A DNA stretch of 64,000 nucleotides from Euphorbia lathyris (GCF_963576675.1 NC_088914.1:15975001-16039000), one strand, 5' to 3'; shown: positions 11,252-22,925, numbered from the stretch's first letter. Made by a program: numbers and translations. The notes: generated by a model not told the origin, from the sequence alone.

Positions 11252-13057
11252 TGATGCGTGGTTCGTCTAGCTGTGTTTACGGATGTAGTGTGATATGAGT
11301 GTGCTATGGGACTATGGATGTGGTCTTTCTAATTGCTCTAAATTCACTAGACGTCACTACTTAGGGGCAAGTGTACCCCGTCGTATGAAGTAATAATCTG
11401 GTTAAGACCGGGTATCGAATCCACGGGATTTATAATTACAAGTATTAGACGTCTCAGTTTTGTATGTTATTTAAGCGGTAATTACTTTGGGGTTAAGTAA
11501 GACTCAACTACACACTATTCCTCGATATTGGCGACACAGATTTATGTAGCTAAAACTCTATGAAGTGGGATGAATATGATAAGTTATAACCATGATAAAT
11601 AATGATTCTAAATGTATACGGATAATAGTTTACTCTTGCAAAGACGACTAAGTGTAGTAGAACCGACCCGTGAAGTACTTAGACTACGTGGTTCCTAGTC
11701 AAGGCGTGTCTAATGCGGGGGAATTAGAAACTAGGGCACGTAAGTTCCGTGGCTTGTCAATTCCTACGGTTTCCGGTTTGTCACTTCCGGTAAGGCAACA
11801 CCTATATAACTCCCTAAAGATAGCCCGAATGGCGGCGGTAATCGCGTTCTCCTACACAATAATCAATTATCAATATCAAAACAAGCAATAAACATTAACA
11901 CATAAAGGGAAATAGAGATTATAAATCATAAATTATAAATATGGAAAGTGATTAGATGAAATACAACCAAGCCTAGTACATAGGAAGAGTACAAGCTAAT
12001 TAGCAAGTAAAAAGGGAGAATCCGCCCTTGGAACTAGCTAACCGGACTCAAAGCCGTCTCCTAGGTCGTGGAGGTGGAACTCTCGAGCTTGGTGACGAAT
12101 GGTGGAACGGAGCGTCAATGGAACGCCGGAACAACGAACAAGCTCTCGAGGGGGGGAGAGTTTAACTTACAAAATCTGAATCTAAATTACAAAGAAAGAA
12201 AAGAGTATAGTGTAGCTCTCTAGTATGTAGTTGGTTTCTTCGTGTCAAATGAAGTTCAAGAGCTTCTTATTTATAGGCATCAAGCAAGGGCAAGTTTGTA
12301 ATTTCACAAAGCACAAGTATGGAGCAACATTATTTGGTGCAGAAATCCCATGATACGCCCCGCGTAAATTGGTCTACGCCCCACGTAAATGCCCATTCCG
12401 TCAGAAATCTCCTGCATGTGGACGAATTCGTTGTCTTGTTGTCTTAAGCACGCCCTGCGTAAAGGATTGTACGCCCCGCGTGTTTGAGTCTCTGAAGTTT
12501 TATAGCTTGAATTGGTGCTTTTACGCCGTGCGTAGCTGAAGTACGCCCCGCGTAAAAGAGTCTCTGATCTTTTTACGTTGAAGAACTGCCTTTTACGCCC
12601 CGCGTATATGGTGATACGCCCCGCGTATGGAGAGTTGACTCTGGGAGACAATGTAGTCTGACTTACAGGATTAGGCCAATTATTACCGACATGTGTCATA
12701 CGCCCCGCGTAAGGTGTCATACGCGGTATGCTGAGTCATTTCCACATGGTGCCTGCGGATAAGGCAATTATTTCTGACACCATGTTTTACGCCCTGCGTA
12801 AGGGATGATACGCCCCGCGTATGGAGTGGATTTTTGCTCCTTTCTCGTACCTGAAATACAAATGTTGAGAGCCGACTTAGCTTGACGTTTTTATTTCCTA
12901 AACTAATAAAAACGAGGAAAATAAACTGAAAGTATGAGATTTATTTTTATTTTTTTATGTTATCAAAAACACTTTATTTTTATAATTAAACTTATTTATT
13001 TTATCCAAAATCAACCCGTAAATCACGCTAAAAGATAGGGGTAAAATACCCCTATCA
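11252..13057 (-). repeat. Athila-like element 3' LTR
   Basis: This 1806-bp copy matches 18854-20643 with roughly 25 differences by eye. It has one extra 21-bp unit of the TACGCCCCGCGTA array. A small ORF at 11670-11891, repeated at 19272-19493, is LTR sequence only. Confidence 0.93.
12353..12822. repeat. Cluster of about 12 TACGCCCCGCGTA motifs (left LTR)
   Basis: Copies, exact or with 1-3 changes, occur near 12355, 12373, 12451, 12471, 12522, 12542, 12594, 12614, 12700, 12720, 12787 and 12809. Most changes turn a CpG into TpG or CpA (CCCTGCG, CCCCACG). Spacers are AT-rich and unequal, so this is not a regular tandem array. Confidence 0.9.
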
Positions 13058-13075
13058 AACCTCCTCGGACTTTAA
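13058..13075 (-). other. Polypurine tract of the Athila-like element
   Basis: The minus strand reads AAGTCCGAGGAGGTT directly before TGATAGGGG, the LTR start. The purine run and position fit a plus-strand primer. Confidence 0.75.
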
Positions 13076-14520
13076 AGTTTTACTTGTCCTCAAGTAAAAG
13101 AAATCGAAAGACAAAGGATTGAGATAATTGAGAAACAAACCAAAGGTAGGTTTTACCAAGTGCGTGATTTCAAAGTTACGGTTTTATGCAAAGGTTTCGG
13201 TAAGTACCTACGCAAGCAATTGAGTACAAAAACTTATTTGAGACCTCCATGATTAAGTTTAATAGGCGATATTAACGAGAGCCGATCATCTTTTGAGAAC
13301 TCGGTAGTACCTCACCAAGGAATTTTACTCTTACGCTCAATTTTTGGTGGGTCGGTGTTTTAGCACTCTTCTTTGCACTTACTCGAGATCATGTTGAATT
13401 TGCATTTTCATCCGGGTTTTTCCTCCTAAAATATGGTTAGGCAACATTAACAATGAACCCGGAGGGGGTTGTAATGTGGGTGGCTTCTATAGTGGTTAGT
13501 TTAAAGAAACTCAAGTTCCAAAATACCGACTTATGATCGCACCGTATTTTGCTTCGGCCTTAGCGAATTTTACAAGATATACTTCAAAATTGCTCGGGTG
13601 GAGCTTGAGAATGCCTTTTTACTTTTATTGTATCCTTTTTTTTGATAGAGGCACAAAAACAATATTTTGAAAGCTTATGGTGCTCATTTGCTAAGGCCGT
13701 GACTTATTTCGGGTAATTCGGGTGCAAATTGATTTTGTCGGTATTTGAACAAGAGGAAAAAGGGTTAAATGTTAAAAGGGTATTAACAAAAAAGTTGGTT
13801 AATAGGCTCGAAGGGGTTTCCTAATGTTTAATGAAAACGAGAAAAATAAATTAAGAAAAATTAAACTAAGTGGGTTCGGTTTATCATCTATTGCCTTTTT
13901 ACCAAAAATAAGTGTACTTAACCCGGAATTGGATGCAAATTCTATGAGTCGAGTGAAGTCAAAGCTCTCGAAAAATTGTGAAAGAATTAGAGTTCTCGTA
14001 CGAACTCTTTTAGGCTCAAAAATACCTCACAAAGATTCGGGTTTAAATTGTGTACTATCAAGTCTTCGCTAAATTCTCAACTATCCCGTTTTTATTGCCT
14101 TTTTAAAGTTCATTATGGAGATAACATTTGGGTTAAGACTCAATGCATTAGTTTAGTACTAACCTAAGCTTTGTACAAATTCCCTAACTTTAAGATCAAG
14201 ACTAAAATTTCTTAATCGAATCATTCCTTTATGTTCCGACGTTTTTACTTTTGATGACAAATAACGGAACTTTAATTAATTTCCGAAGGAGGGGTAACGT
14301 GTCGGGAAAATTTAAAAGAGTCAATAAATTAGTTTAATTATTTTGTTGTTATTAAATTTTTATTTTTGTTTTTGGTAGTGCAAAACAAACGTTAAGTGCG
14401 GGATTGCACGTCCCTCTGCGTTATTTAAAATGACGCCTATTCCAAGGGCGTTGCAAAAAGAAATTAAAACAAAAACAAAAATAAAGCTAAGGAAGGGAAA
14501 GAAGAAGACCCTTAGTGGTC
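13076..14520. other. Gene-free 3' spacer of the Athila-like element
   Basis: No conserved coding region was found on either strand. The 82-codon plus-strand ORF at 13824-14072 has low-complexity content and no recognisable motif. Confidence 0.7.
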
Positions 14521-14527
14521 AAGGGCC

Positions 14528-14782
14528 CTACGCGAGGCGTGCCCAGGGGGGCGCTCCGCGTAGGGTGGCGTTTAAATCCTTTATTTGGGCAGAGACTTAA
14601 GTACGCGGGGCGCAATAGGGGAGGCGCCCCGCGTAAGTTGTTGTTTTTATTATTGATGGAGTTAGAGACTAAAATACGCGGGGCGCAATAGGGGACGCCC
14701 CGCGTGTTTGAGGTTCTGAACCTTTTTTTTGTATGAAAATAAGGAGTACGCGAGGCGTACTATGGGGTACGCCCTGCGTGCA
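14528..14782. repeat. Four paired TACGC hairpins, downstream side of the ORF
   Basis: Four pairs, each a GGGG-core motif followed within about 8-12 bases by the opposed CCCC-core motif. The pairs start near 14529, 14602, 14674 and 14748. The second has 12-base perfectly complementary arms (TACGCGGGGCGC against GCGCCCCGCGTA). They would fold as hairpins in either strand. Confidence 0.88.
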
Positions 14783-14927
14783 GTTATTATAAACAGCAAA
14801 AATAAACGCAAAAATAGCACGAAACAGAAACGGAAATCACCAATATATTAGGAAAGAAAAAGATAGTACATCAAAACATGAAAACATCAAAACATCAAAA
14901 GAAAATGGAAAACAAAAAGAAATGGAA

Positions 14928-16118
14928 CTATGGTTGAGGTGGAAGTGGATTGTCATGGAGGTTGAAGTAGGAAGCGAAGGAAGCGGTGAGAGCATCGAAA
15001 CGAGAGTCGATATGGGCCCGATCGTCACGTTGTTGCGCCGCAATGGTATCGAAGCGGGCATCAAAATAGGCCCGATCACGACGTTGGTTATCCTCCAAGA
15101 TATCCAACCGAGCGTAAAGGGCATTGAAGTCGTGAAGAGGTGGAGGGCTAAAATTGAGACCCATATCCGAGTCCGAATCCCCTTCCGCATCGGAGTGGGC
15201 TGCCCCCAAAGTCTTTCCCGGGCCGGAAGTTGGACGGTTCAAGGTTTTAAATGCATTTTTATCCAAAGGCCGAGGCATAAGGCGTGGGAGGCGCTCAACG
15301 GTGTCGGAGCCGAGTTTGGAGAGAGCGAAAATGGTGATGAGGTGGCCGAACCCGAGATTGGCCCGTTTCCGGATGGGTGTGGCGCGAAGGTGGACGGCCA
15401 TATGGTAGGCGAGGTCGTATGTGAGCCCGTTGGCACAACAGTAGAGGGCCAACAGTTCATGTTTGTTGACCTTGGTGGACTCGGATTTCCCCGTGAAGTA
15501 GAAGGAGATGAAGCGGTGAAGCAACTGGAGAATAGGGTCACGAATACTGGCCGGGTGGAGGTTGGATACGTGATAGTCATTGGACCCGGTAATGGAGGTC
15601 CAGAATTCAGGGGCGGAGACACCGTCGGGCCAATGGGCGACGCTAGGCTCCGCTTGATGAGTGAAGTGGGTGCGAAGCTATTGAGTGTCAATGGTGAAGG
15701 GGCGGTTGTGGAGGCGAAAGTTGAAGAGCGCGGCCCCGGGCACATTGTTGGAGGTGAGGGAGGTGAAGAACTCGATGACCAAGGAGGGGTACACATGGTA
15801 TTGTTTATGGTAGATGTCGTACCATCCGAGGGCACGGACACGAGCTTCGAAAGGTGTGCCAAGATCATGTTGATCAAGCACACTATGGGGGATGTACGGA
15901 AGCTCTTGGACCGTGGCCGCACAAAGATCTTCGTACCGTTGGGCTTCCTCCTCGGTGAGAAGGTGAAAAGGAGCCCGGTATTGGCAGGTAAGCGGGGGTG
16001 TTTCCTCCCGGTCGGGTGACGGTGGTCGTTGGTTTTAGGTGGAGCGGGTGGAGTGAGCTCGCCGGGCTTACGTTTGGTGGTCTAAGGGGGTGTTAATGGC
16101 TGCTCTCTTCCTTGCCAT
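14928..16118 (-). pseudogene. Athila ORF1 / plant transposon-domain gene (three stops)
   Basis: One reading frame runs from an ATG at 16116-16118 (MARKRAAINTPLDHQT) to about 14928, interrupted by three in-frame stops: two TAA in the first ~30 codons and a TAG at 15678-15680. The middle has a conserved-looking LGWYDIYHKQYHVYPSLVIE segment, then FNFRLHNRPFTIDTQ. This resembles the ATHILA ORF-1 / putative plant transposon domain families (Pfam PF03078 or PF20167, recalled, not searched). The C-terminal part has heptad-like R/D-rich repeats (about 14940-15120) that could be a coiled coil. It sits where Athila elements carry their third gene, whose role is unknown. The long plus-strand ORF at 14922-16019 is its shadow. 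Confidence 0.7.
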
Positions 16119-16266
16119 GGCAATGGTGAGGAATGGAGAAGGGTTGAGAGAAGGTGGGAGGAGGTTGGGATAAAGTTGAGATAATAGTGAGGGAAGAAGA
16201 AGGAGAAAGAAGAGATATATATAGGGGAGAAGTGGGGAATCCAAGCAAAGCTTGGATTCCCAGAGG

Positions 16267-16448
16267 GGTACGCGGGGCATGAAGGGGCCACGCCACGCGT
16301 ATCCCTCCCCCTGATGTTTATCTTACGCAAAAACGGTGAGATACGCGCGGCGTAAACAGGGTTACGCCACGCGTATCTGACCTCCTGCCCCTTTTTATGA
16401 CAAAAAGGGCGGAGACGCGGGGCGTAATTGGGGTTACGCCCCGCGTAA
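16267..16448. repeat. Three paired TACGC hairpins, upstream side of the ORF
   Basis: Opposed motif pairs occur near 16269-16302, 16341-16376 and 16412-16447, such as TACGCGCGGCGTAA against TTACGCCACGCGTA. With the cluster at 16786-16974 they border the start side of the ORF. Confidence 0.88.
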
Positions 16449-16785
16449 GCGGACGGGAGATGAAGGATTTTTGTGGTTTTTTGGTAATTTTCTGATTTTT
16501 GATTTTTTTTGAATTTATGAGTGTTTAATGATTTTTAATTATTTTATGATTTTTATGGTTTATTTATGAGTGTTAAAATTTTTCATTAATTTGTAATTAA
16601 GGGGGTAGTTAATGAAAATTTATTATGGAGTGAAGTTAAAGATTTAAATTTGAAATGATGGAGTTTGATTGGGTGGAAGAGGAGGTGGAGTGTGGAAGTG
16701 GAAAAGGTGTATATGGAAGAGGAGTGATGGGAAGTTTGAGAGATGGGGAGTTGCCATGGGGAGTTGTGATTCACAACTCCCCGAG

Positions 16786-16974
16786 GATACGCGCGGCGTA
16801 CCCTGGGGTACGCCTCGCGTGTCCTCTACGTGGCATTTATTAAAAAGAGCTTGTTTTAAGGAAAGCGTACGCGGGGCGCAAATTCAGGTACGCCGTGCGT
16901 AGTGTGTCCTTTATTAAGTAAAAAGGGCAGACACACAACTACGCGGGGCGTAATGGGTTGTACGCCCCGCGTAT
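16786..16974. repeat. Three further paired TACGC hairpins
   Basis: Pairs lie near 16788-16822, 16867-16901 and 16939-16973. The last has arms TACGCGGGGCGTA and TACGCCCCGCGTA, perfectly complementary over 13 bases with an 8-base loop. Confidence 0.9.
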
Positions 16975-17187
16975 TTTAAGATTTTGGATTAATGTGGGAT
17001 TTGTTTTTCTTTTGATTTTAAGAAAATAAAAGAAAAAGGGAGAAAATAAAATAAAGTAAAGATGAAGGCAATAATGCAAAATAAAGAAAGGAGATAACGT
17101 TTATAATACATATAGACAAGTGGTTCGAGGAATTCAAACCGACGCTACGTTTTAAGTCGAAGTAGCTCGACTTTCTTGTATGGCGAC

Positions 17188-18726
17188 TTATTGCAAGACG
17201 TCCGCGTTGGAGCTCGACGGGTCCGAACTCCTATTGTTGAGGAGCGTTATTACTTGTCCGGATTCTCTATTCTTACCCCGCGGATTTTGTTCAGTGTTCG
17301 CCGGGAGGGTTCCTAGTGGCCTTTCTTGTCGTTGACGGTTTAGGTGGGCCACCTGGCGGCTAAGATCCCTACAAAACACTTCGCTATCGGAAAGACGGGT
17401 TAATATGTCCTTCAATAAGGACATGACTGATTGGTCGTGTACATTGTTGGAAGGTGGAGCGTTTCGATTACCGGACGCGGCTTGTGATTGCCTGAGCCCG
17501 TTTTCCCGAAATTCTTGCTCAAAGCCGGATGGGGGCCTCAACACGTTATTATTGTTGCCATATGATAAGTTCGGGTGTTGGTACCGAGGCCTCCATCCGC
17601 TGTTATTATTATTATTGTGGTGAGAATAGGAGTTCGGATGGGAATTATACCTTTGGTTACCTCCTATCTAACTTACGTTTTCGGCATCGCCGGCGAAGGG
17701 GCTACCGATTTGGCAATTAAACGCATCATGGTCTCCACCACAGTGAGTGCACATCAGGACCTGCACACTTTTATTGAGGCTTAATTGGGCGATCAACGAG
17801 TCAAGCTTCTTTTTCATTTCAGCTATGGAGCTTTTCGGGGCCTTTTTCTCCACAGCAAATGTCTGGTGTCGCGACGGGCCGGCAAGCCGATCCTCTTGCC
17901 ATTGCACACTTTTCCTTGCGAGCTCATGAATGAGCTCGTAGGCCTCACTAGCTGACTTCCGAAATAGATCCCCACCTGCAGCGGAATCAACAGTCGCACG
18001 GTTAGTGGGAGTTAACCCGTGGTAAAAAGTGCTTACCAAGTCGTGCTTTGGGATGTCATGGTGGGGGCAGTTTCGGAGCAACTTCCGGAACCTAGCCCAA
18101 GCTGCGTGAAGGGCCTCGCATTCCAACTACCTGAAGGATGTGATATCGGTCCGTAACTTGACTGTTTTGGACGGCGGAAAATAGTAGGAAAGGAACTCCT
18201 TTTCGAGCTCTTCCCATGACGTGATGGATCCCGCCTCTAACGAGTGTAGCCATTCCAACGCCTGTCCTGTCAATGAAAAAGGAAACAATTTCAGTCTCAC
18301 AGCCTCAATGGGAACACCATTTTTCCGAGAGGTATCGGCACACATAAGAAATTTATCCAAATGTTCGTTGGGGTTCTCATAGAGTTCCCCTCCGAATTGA
18401 CCACATTGTTGTATCAATTGGATCATTCCGGTCTTGATCTCGTATGTGTTGGCCGGGATCGTGGGAGCGACAATGCCGTTACGATTTTGGGGACGATGCG
18501 GCGCAAGGATCTCCATCATCGAACGCGTATCATTGCCCCCGCGGACGTTGTTCACGTGTGGCCTTTGGTTTTCGTCGGGTTGGTTGACCTCGGTGTTGGG
18601 GTTTGCCATTCTCTCTTTTCGAATCCTACAAAGAGTACGTTCAATTTCAAGATCAATAGGAATAAGAGAATCACTTTTCGATCGGGTGTGCATAAAGTAA
18701 AAAGAAATATAAAAGGTTATCAACAA
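17188..18726 (-). pseudogene. Athila-like gag gene (two in-frame stops)
   Basis: A single frame encodes gag. The N-terminal part (18127-18726) has the plant retrotransposon gag core: LKLFPFSLTGQALEWL, SITSWEELEKEFLSYYFPP and KTVKLRTDI. A TAG then replaces what is probably a Gln codon. The next part (17668-18126) continues with ALHAAWARFRKLLRNCPHH and a zinc-knuckle-like CTHCGGDHDAFNC. Another TAG near 17670 precedes an Asn-rich stretch and a C-terminal part ending near 17188. The likely codon changes are single transitions. Gag would form particles, and no pol follows it. Confidence 0.82.
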
Positions 18727-18830
18727 GAAAGAATAATGTTAGTAAGAGTATATATAAAAAATTTATACAAAAAAGAATGCTTAAACTAACAATGAAACGT
18801 TTTTGTCTAATATTGTAGGAAATTATAAAT

Positions 18831-18847
18831 CCCCGGCAACGGCGCCA
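18831..18847 (-). other. Primer-binding site, tRNA-Asp type
   Basis: The minus strand reads TGGCGCCGTTGCCGGGG five bases from the LTR. This is complementary to the 3' end of plant tRNA-Asp(GTC), as is usual for Athila elements. Confidence 0.88.
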
Positions 18848-18853
18848 AAAACT

Positions 18854-20643
18854 TGATGCGTGGTTCGTCTAGCTGTGTTTACGGATGTAGTGTGATATGA
18901 GTGTGCTATGGGACTATGGATGTGGTCTTTCTAATTGCTCTAAATTCACTAGACGTCACTACTTAGGGGCAAGTGTACCCCGTCGTATGAAGTAATAATC
19001 TGGTTAAGACCGGGTATCGAATCCACGGGATTTATAATTACAAGTATTAGACGTCTCGGTTTCGTATGTTATTTAAGCGGTAATTACTTTGGGGTTAAGT
19101 AAGACTCAACTACACACTATTCCTCGATATTGGCGACACAGATTTATGTAGCTAAAACTCTATGAAGTGGGATGAATATGATAAGTTATAACCATGATAA
19201 ATAATGATTCTAAATGTATACGGATAATAGTTTACTCTTGCAAAGACGACTAAGTGTAGTAGAACCGACCCGTGAAGTACTTAGACTACGTGGTTCCTAG
19301 TCAAGGCGTGTCTAATGCGGAGGAATTAGAAACTAGGGCCCGTAAGTTCCGTGGCTTGTCAATTCCTACGGTTTCCGGTTTGTCACTTCCGGTAAGGCAA
19401 CACCTATATAACTCCCTAAAGATAGCCCGAATGGCGGCGGTAATCGCGTTCTCCTACACAATAATCAATTATCAATATCAAAACAAGCAATAAACATTAA
19501 CACATAAAGGGAAATAGAGATTATAAATCATAAATTATAAATATGGAAAGTGATTAGATGAAATAAAACCAAGCCTAGTACATAGGAAGAGTACAAGCTA
19601 ATTAGCAAGTAAAAAGGGAGAATCCGCCCTTGGAACTAGCTAACCCGACTCAAAGCCGTCTCCTAGGTCGTGGAGGTGGAACTCTCGAGCTTGGTGACGA
19701 ATGGTGGAACGGAGCGTCAATGGAACGCCGGAACAACGAACAAGCTCTCGAGGGGGGGAGAGTTTAACTTACAAAATCTGAATCTAAATTACAAAGAAAG
19801 AAAAGAGTATAGTGTAGCTCTCTAGTATGTAGTTGGTTTCTTCGTGTCAAATGAAGTTCAAGAGCTTCTTATTTATAGGCATCAAGCAAGGGTAAGTTTG
19901 TAATTTCACAAAGCACAAGTATGGAGCAACATTATTTGGTGCAGAAATCCCATGATACGCCCCGCGTAAATTGGTCTACGCCCCGCGTAAATGCCCATTC
20001 CGTCAGAAATCTCCTGTATGTGGACCAATTCGTTGTCTTGTTGTCTCAAGCACGCCCTGCGTAAAGGATTGTACGCCCCGCGGGTTTGAGTCTCTGAAGT
20101 TTTATAGCTTGAATTGGTGCTTTTACGCCGTGCGTAGCTAAAGTACGCCCCGCGTAAAAGAGTCTCTGATCTTTTTACGTTGAAGAACTGCCTTTTACGC
20201 CCCGCGTATGGAGAGTTGACTCTGGGAGACAATGCAGTCTGACTTACAGGATTAGGCCAATTATTACCGACATGTGTCATACGCCCCGCGTAAGGTGTCA
20301 TACGCCCCGCGTATGCTGAGTCATTTCCACATGGTGCCTGCGGATAAGGCAATTATTTCTGACACCATGTTTTACGCCCCGCGTAAGGGATGATACGCCC
20401 CGCGTATGGAGTGGATTTTTGCTCCTTTCTCGTACCTGAAATACAAATCTTGAGAGCCGAGTTAACTTGACGTTTTTATTTCCTAAACTAATCAAAAACG
20501 AGGAAAATAAACTGAAAGTACGAGATTTATTTTTATTTCTTGATTTTATCAAAAACACTTTATTTTTATAATTAAAATTATTTATTTTATCCAAAATCAA
20601 CCCGTAAATCACGCTAAAAGATAGGGGTAAAATACCCCTATCA
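18854..20643 (-). repeat. Athila-like element 5' LTR
   Basis: This 1790-bp LTR begins TGATGCGTGG and ends CCCCTATCA. It matches 11252-13057 apart from scattered substitutions, loss of one 21-bp motif unit and repair-like differences within the motif array. Confidence 0.93.
19954..20410. repeat. Cluster of about 11 TACGCCCCGCGTA motifs (right LTR)
   Basis: Same array as in the left LTR. One full unit between the copies near 12594 and 12614 is absent here. The copy after CGTAAGGTGTCA is complete here and shortened to TACGCGGTATG in the left LTR. Confidence 0.9.
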
Positions 20644-21320
20644 CTTACCTTTCTTGGGATAATTAGGATTAGGATAGCTCCCTTTCCTTTTCTTTGATCC
20701 TTCAATGACAAGAGCCGGTATGGCTTTGTCTTTCTTCATATTGGGCTCAACTGACTTGAGCATATTTGCAAGCTCTTCAAGAGAGGTTTGCAAGTCATTC
20801 ATCTGATAGTTCATAATGAACTGTGAATAACTTTCTGGAAGGGATTGAAGAATTAAGTCTATACTTAATTCGTTATCCATCGTAAATCCAATACTAGAAA
20901 GTTTGGTAATGTAGCCAATCATCTTGACACAATGTGTCATGACAGATGTGCCCTCTTGCATCCTACTACGATATAGCAACTTGGATATCTCGTAACGTTC
21001 GCACCTGGTTTGTTTCCCAAACAATTCCTTTAGGTGCATGATGATGGAATAGGCATCCATTTCCTCATGTTGCCTTTGTAATTCCGGTGTCATCGATGCA
21101 AGTATGATGCATCCGACATGATCATCATCAGCCTTATGCTTCTGGTAAGCATCAATTTCCTCAATGGGAGCATCATCAGCAGGGAGAGGGGGTATCGATG
21201 TATCAAGTACATACCCTATTTTATCGAACTTCAAAACAATTTTGAGGTTACGAAATCAGTCGGTGAAGTTTGAACCATTCAATTTGTTATCGGTAAGAAT
21301 GTTTTGCAGATTGGTTTTAG
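20644..21320 (-). pseudogene. Copia-2 gag N-terminal part
   Basis: The frame at 20641-21234 encodes copia gag, with KHKADDDHVGCIILASMTPE, LPESYSQFIMNYQM and an SKKRKG basic stretch. Upstream of it an in-frame TGA stands where Copia-1 has TGG in FTDWFRNLKI. The gene is cut at 20643 by the LTR of the Athila-like element and resumes at 11251 with the CCHC region. Confidence 0.87.
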
Positions 21321-22925
21321 TCGTGATTATAAGAGTGGGTTTAATTAAACCTGAGAGTGAGAAAGAGTAAACGTATGTCATTCATTTGCTTAAAGTATAT
21401 CAATCTAAAATTATAGGCCTTTTAGTTTATTTTAGATTGCTCCCACTATTTTGCCAAATTAATAGCCCTCCATATTAATTCGAAGAATTTCACAAATCCT
21501 TTAGTGAGCTAGGATCCTAACTCCTGAGATTTCGCCTTGAGTTTACTCAACAAGCTAGTCTCATTCATTAGGTAGATTCATGTAATCAATCACATCTTTA
21601 ATGTGATTCCTAGGTTATTGGGTTACTAACCACATTAGTAACTAATATGCTATTCATATTAATCCCAACCGTCTTGCCCATTAGTTTATGACAACATGAG
21701 TTTACTCATCCAATTATCATAATCTAATTTAAGTATTACCCCATATTCATGAAAAATGATTTTCGATAATTTAGGTGTTACCGAAAGGACCCCAAGCTTG
21801 AGTTTACTCAACAACCCAAAGGCCCTCAGCACTGCCGGCTGAATTATAATATTAGGGAGGGGCAACCGATTTTAATAACTTGTTTATTTACTTAACTTTT
21901 TAATGAGGGATTTTATTTTAGGTCTCATAATCTAACTTAGTCTTGATTTGCTTTAGCATACATCAGACACATACATTCACATACATTGGCGTTATGGACA
22001 TATCATCTAAATTATTCCGTCGAGCCAGAGACGGAATAAAAGGGCAAACCTAAGGAAATACTAACTATTACATATTTCTCTTTAGGTCCTCCGTCTTCTC
22101 CATGGCGCCTTGAAATTACATATTAATTTCTATACTACTAAAGAAAACTTCAATTGAATTGAATGGAACCAGATGAGAGGAGAAATTACAATAGATAGTA
22201 GAAAGGCAGGACTCGCAGGCCCTATTTCAAAAATACCAAAAGACTAAAGAGGGTCCAAATATGTCCATAACTCCAAACATGCATAGACTCAATTAAATAA
22301 ATTTAATTGGTTGATTACATAACTATATTATGTAATATTTATGTTAATCACATTAACTTATCAATTAACTTTCATCCAATTTTACTTCTAATAGTTTTCG
22401 TATCTTTTATATTAATCTTTAGATTAATATAACTATACAAAACTTTAATTATGCACGTCCCAATTATTTTGATTTTAATTCATTTAACATTTTGATTTAC
22501 AAATTGGTAAAACAAACTTTTAAACAAATTTTCATTCGATAATCAAAACAGAAAACTATCAATTTCTGAAACATATATATTTAAATATAAAAACGATTTT
22601 AAATATATATATATCAATTCTAAAACGGTTTTAAAACGATTTTCAGAAAATAGGAAAAACTACTATAGATTTCCGTTTTATCTTTAGAATTAATAAGACT
22701 GATTTTATCAATCTAACTATAAAACTAATAGATTTCGTTATCATGATTATCAACCAAAATAATTAGAAACATACGCATAATCTATTTTAATTAATAATTA
22801 ATTAAAACTTATTTATCCTTAGAATTAATTAATCAAAACAGTTTGTTAATTAATCCTAACTATAAATATTTATTCAATCCTATTGAAAAACTTCTAAATT
22901 TTCATATATGAAATAACGGATTTAA
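21321..22925 (-). other. Copia-2 5' leader, no gene
   Basis: AT-rich sequence homologous to 5560-7325, with the same tRNA-like and AGCCAACAA/ACTCAACAA phrases. No GC-rich hairpin island is present near 22570-22620. No ORF is credible. Confidence 0.8.

Larger units (their letters stand above)
11252..20643 (-). mobile_element. Athila-like non-autonomous gypsy element
   Basis: Its LTRs (TGATGCG...CCTATCA) are at 11252-13057 and 18854-20643. The primer site matches tRNA-Asp and the polypurine tract follows a CTTGAGGACAAG phrase typical of Athila 3' ends. The interior carries a gag gene and a second ORF in the position of the Athila env-like gene, but I see no protease, RT, RNase H or integrase in its 5.8 kb, so it would need helper enzymes. 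Flanks CTCAC (left) and CTTAC (right) are a 5-bp target duplication with one difference. It lies in the gag gene of Copia-2. Confidence 0.85.

Noticed and set aside
12304..12720. Minus-strand ORF (and its copy at 19906-20352) with recurrent YAGR peptides
   Set aside because: The peptide repeats are only the translation of the TACGCCCCGCGTA motif inside an LTR. The frame changes between the two LTR copies.
12353..12822. Motif array as a CRISPR array
   Set aside because: Repeats are only 13 bp, spacers are irregular and similar to each other, and this is plant retrotransposon DNA.
14922..16019. 365-codon plus-strand ORF as a gene
   Set aside because: It is the antisense shadow of the Athila ORF. 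Its composition (Gly/Val/Glu-rich) is that of a shadow frame and no motif is present.
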